Source: Pseudomonadota bacterium (GTDB lineage: Bacteria; Pseudomonadota; Alphaproteobacteria; Rhizobiales; Beijerinckiaceae). Taken from it: 60,535 bases of DNA. The DNA lies in NCBI GenBank assembly GCA_023450615.1, contig JAEXGT010000035.1, positions 1-60,535 on the forward strand. Reading direction: 5' to 3'. The notes under the pieces are model-generated. The model was not told the DNA's origin. It saw nothing but the letters and a program-made list of their open reading frames with translations, and ran no database searches. The number at the start of each line of letters is the position of its first letter. The first letter of the stretch is position 1. Shown piece by piece: positions 34,811 through 44,150 of the stretch. The position numbers and the translations under genes are program-made.

Positions 34811-36340
34811 ATGACAGGATCCACTCCGATCCTTGAAATGAAAGATATCTCGAAGACGTTTTCTGGGGTCAAAGCGCTCACAAAAGTATCTCTCACCGCC
34901 TACGCTGGTGAGATTCACGCCCTGATGGGTGAGAACGGCGCCGGAAAGTCGACGCTGATGAAGATCCTATCCGGCGCCTATCAGGCCGATCCGGGTGGTG
35001 AGATCCTTATCAATGGTCAACACGTCACCATCGACGGGCCTCTCACGGCAAGACAGCACGGCATAGCAACCATCTATCAGGAGCTTTCCCTTGCGCCCAA
35101 TCTGACTGTCGCCGAGAACATGCTGTTGGGGCGCGAGCATAAATCCGGCCCGATGGTCGATCGCCGCTCCATGGAGAAGGCGTGTCAGGACGTTCTCCAG
35201 CGGCTCGGCGTTCATTTCAAGGCGACCGCGATAGTCAATGAACTTTCGATGGCCGAGCGCCAGCTTGTCGAGATCGCCCGCGCGCTGATCGCGAACTCGC
35301 GCATCCTGGTCATGGACGAGCCCACGACATCGCTCTCCTCCCGCGAGACGGAAGCGATGTTCGCCCTGATACGGCAGCTCCGCGCGGATGGGCTGGCGAT
35401 CATTTATATCAGCCACCGGATGGCGGAAATCTATGAACTAGCCGACCGCGTCTCGGTGCTTCGGGACGGCTCCTATGTCGGCACCCTCACGGGCAATGAG
35501 ATTTCCGCCGAGCGGCTCGTCCGGATGATGGTGGGCCGCGACCTGTCTTCCTTCTACAAGAAGGAACACGATGCCCATCAGAGCCGCGGCCCGGTCTTGT
35601 TCGAGGCGCGGCATATGGGCGACGGCGTGCGGGTGCACGACTGCTCATTACAGTTACATGAAGGCGAGGTTCTCGGAATCGCCGGCCTCGTTGGGGCAGG
35701 GCGCACGGAACTCGCGCGCCTCATCTACGGCGCCGACCCGCGCACCAGCGGCGAGGTTCTGCTCCAGGGCAAGCCGCTTTCGATCGACGCTCCGGAAGAC
35801 GCCATCAATTCTGGCGTCGTCTATCTGACGGAAGACCGTAAGCACCTCGGCCTGTTCCTCGACCTTTCCGTCCGCGAGAACGTGAACGTCAATGTGCTGG
35901 GGCGCGATGCGCGCATGGGCGGCGTGCTGAACCTGAAAGCCGCCAAGGAGAGAGCCGCCGCCGCGATCAGGGCGCTTGGAATCCGCGTGGCGGGCGATGT
36001 GGTGCCGGTCGGCAGCCTCTCGGGAGGAAACCAGCAGAAGGTTCTGCTCTCCCGTCTGCTCGAGACGAAGCCCAAGGTTCTCATCCTCGATGAACCGACC
36101 CGCGGCGTCGATATCGGGGCCAAGTCGGAAATTTATCGGCTCATCGACACCCTTGCCCGCAACGGCGTGGGCATCATCGTGATCTCCAGCGAATTGCCGG
36201 AAGTCGTCGGCATCTGCGACCGTGTGCTGGTAATGCGCGAGGGCAGGATCGAGGGCGAGGTCGGCGGAGCCGGCAACCCGCCGATGACCCAGGAAAATAT
36301 CATCAGTATCGCGACAGGCGTAAGGGAAGCAGCCGAATGA
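34811..36340 (+). CDS. Sugar ABC transporter, tandem ATP-binding protein (RbsA/AraG/MglA type)
   Basis: A 509-aa protein with two fused ABC domains, as usual for monosaccharide CUT2 systems. The first has Walker A GENGAGKSTLMK, a degenerate signature (NELSMAERQLVEIARA) and Walker B ILVMDEPTTSL. The second has a degenerate Walker A (GLVGAGRTELARLIYG), the signature LSGGNQQKVLLSR and Walker B LILDEPTRGVDIG. It overlaps the permease gene by 4 bp. The downstream ribulokinase and epimerase suggest L-arabinose or a related pentose/pentitol as substrate. Confidence 0.92.
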   Translation: MTGSTPILEMKDISKTFSGVKALTKVSLTAYAGEIHALMGENGAGKSTLMKILSGAYQADPGGEILINGQHVTIDGPLTARQHGIATIYQELSLAPNLTVAENMLLGREHKSGPMVDRRSMEKACQDVLQRLGVHFKATAIVNELSMAERQLVEIARALIANSRILVMDEPTTSLSSRETEAMFALIRQLRADGLAIIYISHRMAEIYELADRVSVLRDGSYVGTLTGNEISAERLVRMMVGRDLSSFYKKEHDAHQSRGPVLFEARHMGDGVRVHDCSLQLHEGEVLGIAGLVGAGRTELARLIYGADPRTSGEVLLQGKPLSIDAPEDAINSGVVYLTEDRKHLGLFLDLSVRENVNVNVLGRDARMGGVLNLKAAKERAAAAIRALGIRVAGDVVPVGSLSGGNQQKVLLSRLLETKPKVLILDEPTRGVDIGAKSEIYRLIDTLARNGVGIIVISSELPEVVGICDRVLVMREGRIEGEVGGAGNPPMTQENIISIATGVREAAE

Positions 36341-37368
36341 CATCCCCGAATGAGACCAGCGCATCCATTCAGAACACCGGGGCATCCGGCGTCGACACGG
36401 CGGCTCAGACCATGCAGCGCCGCCTTGCCTGGCGATCCACATTGCAAGCGCTCGGCATGCTGCCGGTGCTCATCATCCTCGGCGTCGTTTTCGAGCTGAT
36501 GTCCGGGCGCTTCATGAGCTTCCAGAACATCTCGATCGTCATGCAGCAGGCATCGATCAACACGGTACTGGCGGCCGGCATGACATTCGTCATCCTCACA
36601 GGCGGCATCGACCTTTCCGTGGGCTCGATCCTGGCGGCCTCCGCCATGGTGGCCATCCTGGCGTCGCTCATCCCCGAATGGGGCATGATAGGCATTCCAG
36701 CCGCTTTGCTGACCGGACTTGCATTCGGGCTCGTGAACGGCGCGCTGATCGCCTTTGCCAAGCTGCCGCCGTTCATCGTTACCCTGGGCTCGCTGACGGC
36801 AGTGCGCGGCGTTGCGCGTCTGCTCGGCGGCGACACGACCCAATTCAACCCGCAGCTTCCCTTCGCCTTCATCGGCAACGGCACCCTGTTCGGCCTGCCG
36901 TGGCTGGTGTGGATCGCCTTCGCGGTCGTGATCATCTCCTGGTTCATCCTGAGACGGACCGTCCTCGGCGTTCACATCTACGCGGTCGGCGGCAATCCGG
37001 ATGCGGCGCGGCTCACCGGCATCAAGGTCTGGGCAGTCCTGTTGTTCGTCTATGCTTTTTCCGGTCTCGCGGCTGGCCTGGGCGGGGTCATGTCGGCCGC
37101 CCGCCTGTTCGCGGCAAACGGCCTGCAACTCGGTCAGTCCTACGAACTCGATGCTATCGCGGCCGTCATCCTGGGCGGCACCAGTTTCGTCGGCGGCATC
37201 GGCTCGATCTGGGGAACGCTGATCGGCGCGCTCATCATCGCCATTCTGTCAAACGGCCTTATCCTCGTCGGCGTATCCGACATTTGGCAGTTCATCATCA
37301 AGGGGCTCGTGATCATCGGGGCCGTGGCGCTCGACCGCTACCGCCTCAAAGGATCGGCGCGTACCTGA
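36337..37368 (+). CDS. Sugar ABC transporter permease (CUT2)
   Basis: A 343-aa membrane protein of the RbsC/AraH family with 8-10 hydrophobic helices. Family markers are FVILTGGIDLSVGSILAAS, LPPFIVTLGSLTAVRG and the conserved cytoplasmic EAA-like region ELDAIAAVILGGTSFVGG. The N-terminal 30 residues are polar. It overlaps the ATPase gene by 4 bp and precedes the binding-protein gene by about 100 bp. Confidence 0.93.
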   Translation: MTSPNETSASIQNTGASGVDTAAQTMQRRLAWRSTLQALGMLPVLIILGVVFELMSGRFMSFQNISIVMQQASINTVLAAGMTFVILTGGIDLSVGSILAASAMVAILASLIPEWGMIGIPAALLTGLAFGLVNGALIAFAKLPPFIVTLGSLTAVRGVARLLGGDTTQFNPQLPFAFIGNGTLFGLPWLVWIAFAVVIISWFILRRTVLGVHIYAVGGNPDAARLTGIKVWAVLLFVYAFSGLAAGLGGVMSAARLFAANGLQLGQSYELDAIAAVILGGTSFVGGIGSIWGTLIGALIIAILSNGLILVGVSDIWQFIIKGLVIIGAVALDRYRLKGSART

Positions 37369-37471
37369 CCTGAGATACCAGCGCCCTCAAACCGGGCGTT
37401 CGTATAAGCGATTGCCCGGAAGAATGCACAAGCTCCGGGCGATGCAGAGCATAAGACATCTGGAGGAAACT

Positions 37472-38407
37472 ATGGCACTTTCCCGTCTCTCTCTCAGCCT
37501 TGCCCTTGTAGCCGGCTTGGCGGCTCCGGCCTATGCCAAAGACGTCAAGAACGTCGGCATCTCGGTCGGCCTGCTTGGCAATCCGTTCTTCGTAGCGACC
37601 ATCAAAGGAATCGAGGCCAAGGCGAAGGAGATCACGCCGACCGCCAAGATCACGTCCGTGTCCGCGGATTACGATCTGAACAAGCAGTTCACGCAGATGG
37701 ACAATTTCTCGGCGGCAGGCACCGACATCGTGATGATCAATGCGGTCGACCCGAAAGCCATCGAGCCGTCCATCAAGCGCGCCCAGGCCGCTGGCATGGT
37801 CGTCGCCGCCTTCGACGTCGCCGCGGCCGGTGCCGATGTCACCGTCATGACCGATAACGTGAAGGCCGGAGAACTCGCCTGCCAGTACATCGCGGATCAC
37901 CTCAAGGGTAAGGGCGATGTGCTCATCGTCAACGGACCGCAAGTGTCGTCCATCGTTGACCGCGTCACGGGCTGCAAGAAGGTGTTCTCGAAATATCCGG
38001 ACATCAAGATCCTGTCCGACAATCAGGATGCCAAGGGCTCCCGTGAGGGGGGCTTCGCCGTCGGCCAGAGTCTGCTGACCCGCTTCCCCAAGATCGACGC
38101 CGTGTTCGCGATCAACGACCCGACAGCCATCGGCGTCAATCTGGCGGCCAAGCAGCTCAACCGCAACGAGTTCATCATCACGGCGGTCGACGGTGCTCCG
38201 GACATCGAGAACGAGTTGAAGTCGGGCAATTCCCTGATCAAGGCCTCGGCATCGCAGGACCCCTACGTCATGGCGGCACAGTCCTATGAACTCGCCGTCG
38301 GCATCGTGAACGGCAAGAAGCCGGAGAAGAACGTGATCCTTCTCGAGCCGACGCTGATCACGGCCGACAACATCAAGGACTACAAGGGCTGGCAGGCCGT
38401 CCGCTAA
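37472..38407 (+). CDS. Sugar ABC transporter periplasmic binding protein
   Basis: A 311-aa type I periplasmic binding protein (RbsB-like). The signal peptide (LSLSLALVAGLAAPAYAKD) is cleaved near residue 23. KNVGISVGLLGNPFFVATIKG is the ligand-domain opening, and the AINDPTAIGVNLAAKQ hinge region is typical. The ATG at 37472 follows GGAGGAAAC; the frame is open upstream to 37412 but without signal character. It completes the ABC system with the two preceding genes. The order ATPase-permease-binding protein differs from E. coli araFGH. Confidence 0.92.
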   Translation: MALSRLSLSLALVAGLAAPAYAKDVKNVGISVGLLGNPFFVATIKGIEAKAKEITPTAKITSVSADYDLNKQFTQMDNFSAAGTDIVMINAVDPKAIEPSIKRAQAAGMVVAAFDVAAAGADVTVMTDNVKAGELACQYIADHLKGKGDVLIVNGPQVSSIVDRVTGCKKVFSKYPDIKILSDNQDAKGSREGGFAVGQSLLTRFPKIDAVFAINDPTAIGVNLAAKQLNRNEFIITAVDGAPDIENELKSGNSLIKASASQDPYVMAAQSYELAVGIVNGKKPEKNVILLEPTLITADNIKDYKGWQAVR

Positions 38408-38503
38408 GCCTCGATCCGACCTGCGGCGGGCGTGGCGCAAGCCGTGTCTGCCGCATTTTTTCCGTTGATGGGCCCAGAAGACAAGGGCCCAGGAGACGCC
38501 CCG

Positions 38504-39199
38504 ATGTTGAAGCAATTGCGCGAGCAGGTTCTGGAAGCCAATCTGGAAGTGGTGCGCCGCGGCCTCGTGCTTTACACCTTCGGCAATGTCAGCGGCATCA
38601 GCCGCGAGGACAACCTTGTCGTCATCAAGCCGAGCGGCGTTCCTTATGAGCACATGAAGGCCAACGACCTTGTGATCACTGACCTCGACGGAAATATTGT
38701 TTGGGGCGACTTACGCCCATCTTCCGACCTCGACACGCACCTTCATCTCTACAAGTCGTTTCCCCAGATCGGCGGCGTGGTGCACACGCATTCCGAGCAC
38801 GCCACGGCCTGGGCTCAGGCCAGCCGCCCGATTCCGCCCCTCGGCACGACACATGCCGATTATTTCTACGGGCCGGTTCCGATCACACGGGAGCTGACGC
38901 CGGACGAGATCGAGAACGATTACGTGCGCGCCACCGGCGTCGCCATTACAGAAGCTTTCGGCAACCGCGATCCGATGGAGGTCCCCGCTGCCCTTGTTGC
39001 CGGTCACGGACCCTTCGCATGGGGAAAGACGCCGGACGACGCCGTACACAATGCCGTGGTGCTGGAGGCTGTCGCACGGATGGCGATGCACACGCTCTCC
39101 CTTCAGCCGAATGCGCCGGGCGTGTCGCAGGCACTCCTCGACAGGCACTATTTCCGCAAGCACGGCGCGACCGCGACCTATGGTCAGGACAAGAAGTAA
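38504..39199 (+). CDS. araD: L-ribulose-5-phosphate 4-epimerase
   Basis: A 231-aa class II aldolase-family epimerase. The zinc histidines are in VVHTHSEHATAWAQ and VAGHGPFAWG, the phosphate-binding GNVSGI and KPSGVPYEHM segments are near the N-terminus, and the C-terminal HYFRKHGATATYGQ matches AraD. It converts L-ribulose 5-phosphate to D-xylulose 5-phosphate. The ATG at 38504 has AGGAGAC upstream and gives the family length; the longer frame from 38432 adds a non-homologous 24 residues. It sits between transporter and ribulokinase genes. Confidence 0.92.
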   Translation: MLKQLREQVLEANLEVVRRGLVLYTFGNVSGISREDNLVVIKPSGVPYEHMKANDLVITDLDGNIVWGDLRPSSDLDTHLHLYKSFPQIGGVVHTHSEHATAWAQASRPIPPLGTTHADYFYGPVPITRELTPDEIENDYVRATGVAITEAFGNRDPMEVPAALVAGHGPFAWGKTPDDAVHNAVVLEAVARMAMHTLSLQPNAPGVSQALLDRHYFRKHGATATYGQDKK

Positions 39200-39241
39200 A
39201 ACCCCTTTTCAAATATCCATGCCCCTGTTCGGGAGACAGCC

Positions 39242-40852
39242 ATGGCCGTTGTAGCAGGTGTCGACTTTGGCACGCTGAGCGTACGGGTCACCCTCGTCGA
39301 TGACCGGAAAGGCCCTCTCGGCCTCGCCACCGCGGAATATCCGCTGCACCGTAAACGCGAGAATCCTGATTACGCGACGCAGTCCCATGCCGATCACATG
39401 AATTCTCTCGCCCGCGCCATGCGCGGCGCTCTTGAATCGGCCGGTGTGAGAGGAGAGGACGTGGCTGCGCTTGCCATCGATACCACCGGCTCCAGCGTCG
39501 TGATGGTCGGCGAAGGGCTTGAGCCGCTCGACGAGTACTACCTTTGGTGCGACCATCGCGCCAAATCGGAGGCCGAGGAGATCACTCGCCTCGCTCATCA
39601 GGAAGGGCTCGAGGCGATCCGATGGTGCGGCGATGTCTATTCGCATGAATGGGGGTTCTCCAAGCTGCTGCACTGGCTGCGCCACAACCCCGAAAAACGC
39701 GGCCTTCTCGTCACGGCCCTGGAGCATTGCGACATGGTGGCGGCGACACTGACGGGTGTCACCGATCCACGCCTTTTGAAGCGCAGCATCTGCGCCATGG
39801 GCCACAAATGGATGTGGAACCCGGGATGGGGCGGTCTGCCTCCGCAGGAGTTCCTCTCCAAGGTCGATCCGCTCTTCGACGGCATCCGCGATAAGCTCGG
39901 GGGTGAGTATGCGACCTCCGATGTGATTGCCGGCCATCTCACCCCTTACTGGGCCGAACGCCTCGGTCTGAAGGCCGGAATACCGATTCCGGTCGGAGCG
40001 TTCGATGCCCATTGGGATGCGATCGGTGCAGGCTGCAGGGTCGGCGATATCGTGAACGTGGTTGGCACATCGACCTGCATCATCGCCATGGCGCACGACA
40101 CCAGCCTGATCCCGGGCGTGTGCGGCGTCGTGCCGGGCAGCGTCGATCCGAGGCTCGTCGGAATCGAGGCTGGGCTCTCAGCCACGGGCGACATCTTCGA
40201 GGCGATTGCGCGACGCGCCAACACGAACGTCAAGGATCTCTCCAAGGGCCTGGAGCAATACCGCGCTGGTCAAACTGGCCTCTTGCGCCTGACCTGGGAC
40301 AACGGTGACCGCACCGTGCTCGTGAAAGCGGATCTCGGGGGCATCACGCTTGGGTGGAACCTGCTGCACACCGCACAGGACGAACTGTTCGCCGCGATCG
40401 AAGGCACCGCCTTCCACACCCGCATCATCCTGGAGCGCATGGCCGAGGGGTGCGTGCCTGTCGAGCGGGTGATCAATGCGGGCGGCATTCCGCAGCACAA
40501 CGTGGTGCTGAACCAGGTTTATGCCAACGTGCTCGGACGGCCTGTGCTTGTGCCGAACGGCATTCCTACGGGCTTAGGCTCCAGCATTTTTGCGAGCCTC
40601 GCGGCTGGCTCGCACCCGGATCTCGACAGCGCCCAAGCGGCCATCTGCCTCCCGTTCCGCACCTTCGAGCCCAATCCGCAGGCGCACGCGGTCTATGAAC
40701 AGCTCTTCCGGCACTTCAAGACGCTCTATTTCGGCTTTGGCGGCGCTACTGGACCGGTTGCATTGGACCATGTCCTGAGCGACCTCAAGCGACTGGCGGC
40801 TCTTTCCGCAGAGCCCGTTCCATCCGATGCTCCCGAGCGCGTGCCGGTGTGA
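39242..40852 (+). CDS. araB: Ribulokinase (FGGY family)
   Basis: A 536-aa FGGY carbohydrate kinase. The N-terminal phosphate motif is GVDFGTLSVRVTLVDD, the second is IDTTGSSVVMV, and the substrate-domain segments CRVGDIVNVVGTSTCI and AGGIPQHNVVLNQVYANVLG are characteristic of ribulokinases. It phosphorylates L-ribulose (or related ketopentoses/pentitols) to the substrate of AraD. GGGAGAC precedes the ATG. No L-arabinose isomerase (araA) is encoded in the window, so the source of L-ribulose is either the product of an unlinked isomerase or of a polyol dehydrogenase. Confidence 0.9.
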   Translation: MAVVAGVDFGTLSVRVTLVDDRKGPLGLATAEYPLHRKRENPDYATQSHADHMNSLARAMRGALESAGVRGEDVAALAIDTTGSSVVMVGEGLEPLDEYYLWCDHRAKSEAEEITRLAHQEGLEAIRWCGDVYSHEWGFSKLLHWLRHNPEKRGLLVTALEHCDMVAATLTGVTDPRLLKRSICAMGHKWMWNPGWGGLPPQEFLSKVDPLFDGIRDKLGGEYATSDVIAGHLTPYWAERLGLKAGIPIPVGAFDAHWDAIGAGCRVGDIVNVVGTSTCIIAMAHDTSLIPGVCGVVPGSVDPRLVGIEAGLSATGDIFEAIARRANTNVKDLSKGLEQYRAGQTGLLRLTWDNGDRTVLVKADLGGITLGWNLLHTAQDELFAAIEGTAFHTRIILERMAEGCVPVERVINAGGIPQHNVVLNQVYANVLGRPVLVPNGIPTGLGSSIFASLAAGSHPDLDSAQAAICLPFRTFEPNPQAHAVYEQLFRHFKTLYFGFGGATGPVALDHVLSDLKRLAALSAEPVPSDAPERVPV

Positions 40853-40980
40853 CAGGGCCATGTTGCGACGCTGCGGGGAGGGCGCTTGCTGTCGGCTGCA
40901 TGAGCGCAAATGGATCATCATTAGATGGAGAAAGCCCCGTAGACAGGACCTAGATCAGTCGCGCCGGTTCGCGCCGGAGT

Positions 40981-41706
40981 TCACGAAGCAAGTGCCCTGC
41001 GGTCCAGCGTGAGCGAGCGGTTGTCGCTGATCTCGCCGTCAAGGTTCGGATCGGCTGGGTTAAGCAGACGCTGCTTCAAGTGCTGCGCCGCGATCACGAC
41101 TTCGACGCGGTTGCGGGCGTTCAACTTCTGCATCAGAACCGTCATGTAGTGCTTGACCGTCCGCTCCGTAATCCCGAGCTGAGACGCGATTTCCTTGTTT
41201 GTCTTTCCGCTGAAGAGGAACTGGACGATCTGGTCCTCCCGTGCGCTCAGCCTGAGCGCCTGCATTGCTATCCTGCGGACGGAAGCATTCCTCAGCGCCG
41301 TGATGACTTCACTCCCGAAGTTCCGCGAGACGTAGGTGGCTCCAGCCGCCACCGCTCTTGCGGCGCTGACGAGCTCATCTGCGGCACATGATTTCGACAC
41401 GTATCCCCGTGCTCCAGCCTCCATCGCGCTGACGGCATGGTCCACGCCGGGAGCACCTGTGAAAACGATGATTCCGATGCTTTGGTAACGAGTCCGGATC
41501 GCCGAGATCGCCTCAATGGCATTTCCGGGGATCGTCAGGTCCAAGATTATCAGATGCGGCCGATGCCGCTCGGCGATGGCGATTGCGTCCCGTGAACTTG
41601 CGCCAAGGGCGACGACGCTGAATGCACCTTGCGCGGAGAGCACGTGCGTTAAGCCCGCCAGCGTGACGGGATGGCTGTCGATCAAGGCGACGGAGACTGA
41701 ATTCAT
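40981..41706 (-). CDS. NarL/FixJ-family response regulator
   Basis: A 241-aa regulator with an N-terminal receiver and a C-terminal LuxR-type helix-turn-helix. The phospho-acceptor is Asp56 (LIILDLTIPGN), the switch Thr is in IVFTGAPG and the Lys in YVSKSCA. The usual acidic pair is reduced to Asp10-Ser11 (LIDSHP), which may affect Mg2+ binding. The DNA-binding helix is NKEIASQLGITERTVKHYM. The ATG at 41706 starts the domain exactly; an extension to 41877 has no homology. It is convergent with araB and divergent from the histidine kinase gene 382 bp away. Confidence 0.9.
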   Translation of the reverse strand: MNSVSVALIDSHPVTLAGLTHVLSAQGAFSVVALGASSRDAIAIAERHRPHLIILDLTIPGNAIEAISAIRTRYQSIGIIVFTGAPGVDHAVSAMEAGARGYVSKSCAADELVSAARAVAAGATYVSRNFGSEVITALRNASVRRIAMQALRLSAREDQIVQFLFSGKTNKEIASQLGITERTVKHYMTVLMQKLNARNRVEVVIAAQHLKQRLLNPADPNLDGEISDNRSLTLDRRALAS

Positions 41707-42088
41707 GAAAGGCCCCCACACGAAGAACCGAAGGTGCAGTCTCGTATGAGCCATGCAATCCCAGATCAGCGTCCATGAAAGGTAGTCGGCCAAGGTAAGA
41801 GAGTCCTCTGCCCAGAAGGGGTAATACCTCAGCGCGAAGGACAAAAGCTGGAGACGTTCGTCGCGCATAAGGGCCACTCATGCGCAGCATGTCAGACCGC
41901 ACAAGGGGCTAGATACAAAGGAAAAACAGGCTGGCTGGCATGCATCCCGCCGCACCTTGCATCTGCCGCAAATATCGAACGGATCTGCCAACTGGACCAA
42001 AGTCCGCGTCCCCCTCGGACTTTGGTCGGTTGTGAGGGAACTGGCACCACGTATCCTGACCTGATCAAGAAAGTATTCAGGATAGCGC
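41707..42088. other. Divergent region between two signalling genes
   Basis: No gene is supported. It should hold the promoters of the minus-strand regulator and the plus-strand histidine kinase. The distinct element is the 12-bp hairpin at 41995-42027. Confidence 0.45.
41995..42027. promoter_or_regulatory. Perfect 12-bp inverted repeat upstream of histidine kinase
   Basis: GACCAAAGTCCG and CGGACTTTGGTC flank a 9-nt C-rich loop, 62 bp upstream of the kinase start. It could be an operator, a leader hairpin in the kinase mRNA, or a terminator. No T-run follows on either strand. Confidence 0.55.
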
Positions 42089-43507
42089 ATGTCACGATTG
42101 GCCGAACGCTTGGGATCGCGTCGTTGGGGCTCCGCCCTGGGATCCTGGAGCCTGACGCGCCAGTTCGCGGTGACGGGCAGCGCCATCATGCTGTTCGCGA
42201 TGATCGTGGAAGGTTTGTTCACCGCCGAGATCATCGCGCAGAACACGATTGATCGAAAGGCCGCGACGACTGCCCTTTTCATGGACAGCTTCCTCTCGCC
42301 GCTGGCCCCTCATCTCGCGGCTGGCGATGTCCTACCCGCGAAGGAACGATCCGAACTGGATCGGTTGCTCGACAAGGACGACTTCGAGGGCAGGTTTCCT
42401 CACCTCGAGATATGGAAGGAGGGCGGCCTCGTCGCGTATTCGCGGTCTGCCGAACTGATCGGACGCAGGTTCAACCCTCCTGCAGGATTGGTCGACGCCC
42501 TGAAGGGAGAGGTTTCGGCACGCTACACGGATCTGAAGGCTGGTGAGCATGTGGCTCGAGGCTTCACCGACAGCTATCTCGAGATTTACGCCCCCATCAG
42601 GGAGCCTAACACCGGGCGGATTGTCGCCGTCGCGGAGATCCACGAAGTCACGGAGCCGCTGGATCGGAGATTGTGGCGACTGCGTCTGGACAGCTGGCTC
42701 GCACGGATCGGCGTCACCGCCCTGATCATGGCCGGCCTGTTCTGGATCGTCTATCGCGGCAACGGGATCATCATGGCCCAGCAGCGCCAACTCGGCGAAC
42801 GGATGGTGGAGGTCGAGCGGGCATCGCGGCGCAACCGCATTCTCAGTGAACGGATCCAGCGTGCCTCCAGTCGTGTCTCGGAGTTGAACGAACGCTTCCT
42901 GCGCGGGCTCGGGGCAGATCTGCACGATGGCCCCGCGCAGCTCATCGGGCTGGCGGCTCTGAAGGTGGAGCACGTCCGGCTTGCCGGAGCCGATCAGAAA
43001 CGGGAAGAGGAACTCCAGGCACTGGATTCTTTCCTTGCCGACGCTCTCCGCGAGATCCGCGTCATTTCGAAGGGGCTGGTCCTGCCGGAGATCGAGGGCT
43101 TGCCGCTTCCGGACGTCGTACGCCGTGCGGCTCATGTTCACGAGAAGCGCACCGGGACCATGGTTTCCATTCATTGCGAGGACATCCCGCTACATCTTTC
43201 CGATGCAGCCAAGATGTGCGCGTACCGGTTCGTTCAGGAAGGCCTCAACAATGCGTTCCGGCATGCCAGTGGAAATGGTCAGGCCGTAAGCTGCATGTTC
43301 GAGAATGGAGTCCTGCACTTGGCCGTCGAGGATAGCGGTGGGGCGGAGCGAGGCCGTCCTGCCGACCCTGGATCCGGCCTCGGTATCGCCGGGCTGCGGG
43401 AGAGGGTGGAGAGCCTGGGCGGAACATTTTTCATGAGCAAAGTCCCCAACGGGGGGACCCGGATTGAAATGATGCTGGCTGCGACTGGGGGAGGTCGGGA
43501 TGAGTAA
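42089..43507 (+). CDS. NarX/DegS-type sensor histidine kinase
   Basis: A 472-aa membrane kinase. A first transmembrane helix (about residues 33-50, GSAIMLFAMIVEGLFTAEI) and a second (about 212-228, IGVTALIMAGLFWIVY) enclose a periplasmic sensor domain of some 160 residues. A coiled coil leads to a HisKA_3 domain with the phosphorylated His279 in DLHDGPAQLIGLA. The ATPase domain has N-box NNAFRHA and GSGLGIAGLRERV. Its stop overlaps the next regulator (ATGA-type overlap), its likely partner. The sensed signal is unknown. Confidence 0.92.
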   Translation: MSRLAERLGSRRWGSALGSWSLTRQFAVTGSAIMLFAMIVEGLFTAEIIAQNTIDRKAATTALFMDSFLSPLAPHLAAGDVLPAKERSELDRLLDKDDFEGRFPHLEIWKEGGLVAYSRSAELIGRRFNPPAGLVDALKGEVSARYTDLKAGEHVARGFTDSYLEIYAPIREPNTGRIVAVAEIHEVTEPLDRRLWRLRLDSWLARIGVTALIMAGLFWIVYRGNGIIMAQQRQLGERMVEVERASRRNRILSERIQRASSRVSELNERFLRGLGADLHDGPAQLIGLAALKVEHVRLAGADQKREEELQALDSFLADALREIRVISKGLVLPEIEGLPLPDVVRRAAHVHEKRTGTMVSIHCEDIPLHLSDAAKMCAYRFVQEGLNNAFRHASGNGQAVSCMFENGVLHLAVEDSGGAERGRPADPGSGLGIAGLRERVESLGGTFFMSKVPNGGTRIEMMLAATGGGRDE

Positions 43508-44150
43508 GAGGATCCGCGTTGCCGTGGTGGATGACCACGCATTGTTTCGGGCCGGAGTAATTCAGTCACTTGGATTCGATGACGAGATCGAAGTGGTGGG
43601 AGAAGGGGGCTCAGCCGCGGAGGCCGTGCAGCTCGCGAGAGAGCTTGCACCCGATCTCATCCTGCTCGACGTCTCGATGCCGGGGAGCGGGATCCAGGCT
43701 GCCCGCGAAATCCTTCAGATGCCGGAGCCGCCCTGCGTCGCGATGTTGACGGTTTCCGAGGATGACGACGATGTGATGCAGTCGCTGGAGGCGGGTGCGA
43801 TGGGCTATTTGCCCAAAGGCATTCGCACGCCGGAGCTGATCGCGGCGGTGAGGAATCTGCGGGACGGACGCAGCGTCGTGCCACCTGAACTCGCGCTTCG
43901 AGCATTGACGAGCAGGGTGCGGGCGGAAGCGAGCCCGCTGGCTACTCTTTCCGGCCAAGAACGGCGTACGCTGCGCCTCGTTGCCGAGGGGCTGAGCAAC
44001 CGCGAAGTCGGCGAGCGATTGGATGTGCACGAGAAGACCGTCAAGTACCATTTGACCAACATCCTGCGAAAACTCAGAGTCAGGAACCGGGTCGAGGCGG
44101 TGCTCATCGCCAAACGCGGATGGAATGACCTTGGGGACAAGGTGATGTGA
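43500..44150 (+). CDS. NarL/FixJ-family response regulator, partner of the kinase
   Basis: A 216-aa regulator: receiver with the acidic pair in VVDDHALF, phospho-acceptor Asp57 (LILLDVSMPG), and Lys in YLPKGIR. The C-terminal LuxR-type helix-turn-helix is LSNREVGERLDVHEKTVKYHL. It overlaps the kinase gene by 8 bp. It is the last regulator before the peroxidase/type I secretion block 575 bp downstream and is therefore a candidate, unproven, regulator of that block. Confidence 0.93.
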   Translation: MSKRIRVAVVDDHALFRAGVIQSLGFDDEIEVVGEGGSAAEAVQLARELAPDLILLDVSMPGSGIQAAREILQMPEPPCVAMLTVSEDDDDVMQSLEAGAMGYLPKGIRTPELIAAVRNLRDGRSVVPPELALRALTSRVRAEASPLATLSGQERRTLRLVAEGLSNREVGERLDVHEKTVKYHLTNILRKLRVRNRVEAVLIAKRGWNDLGDKVM

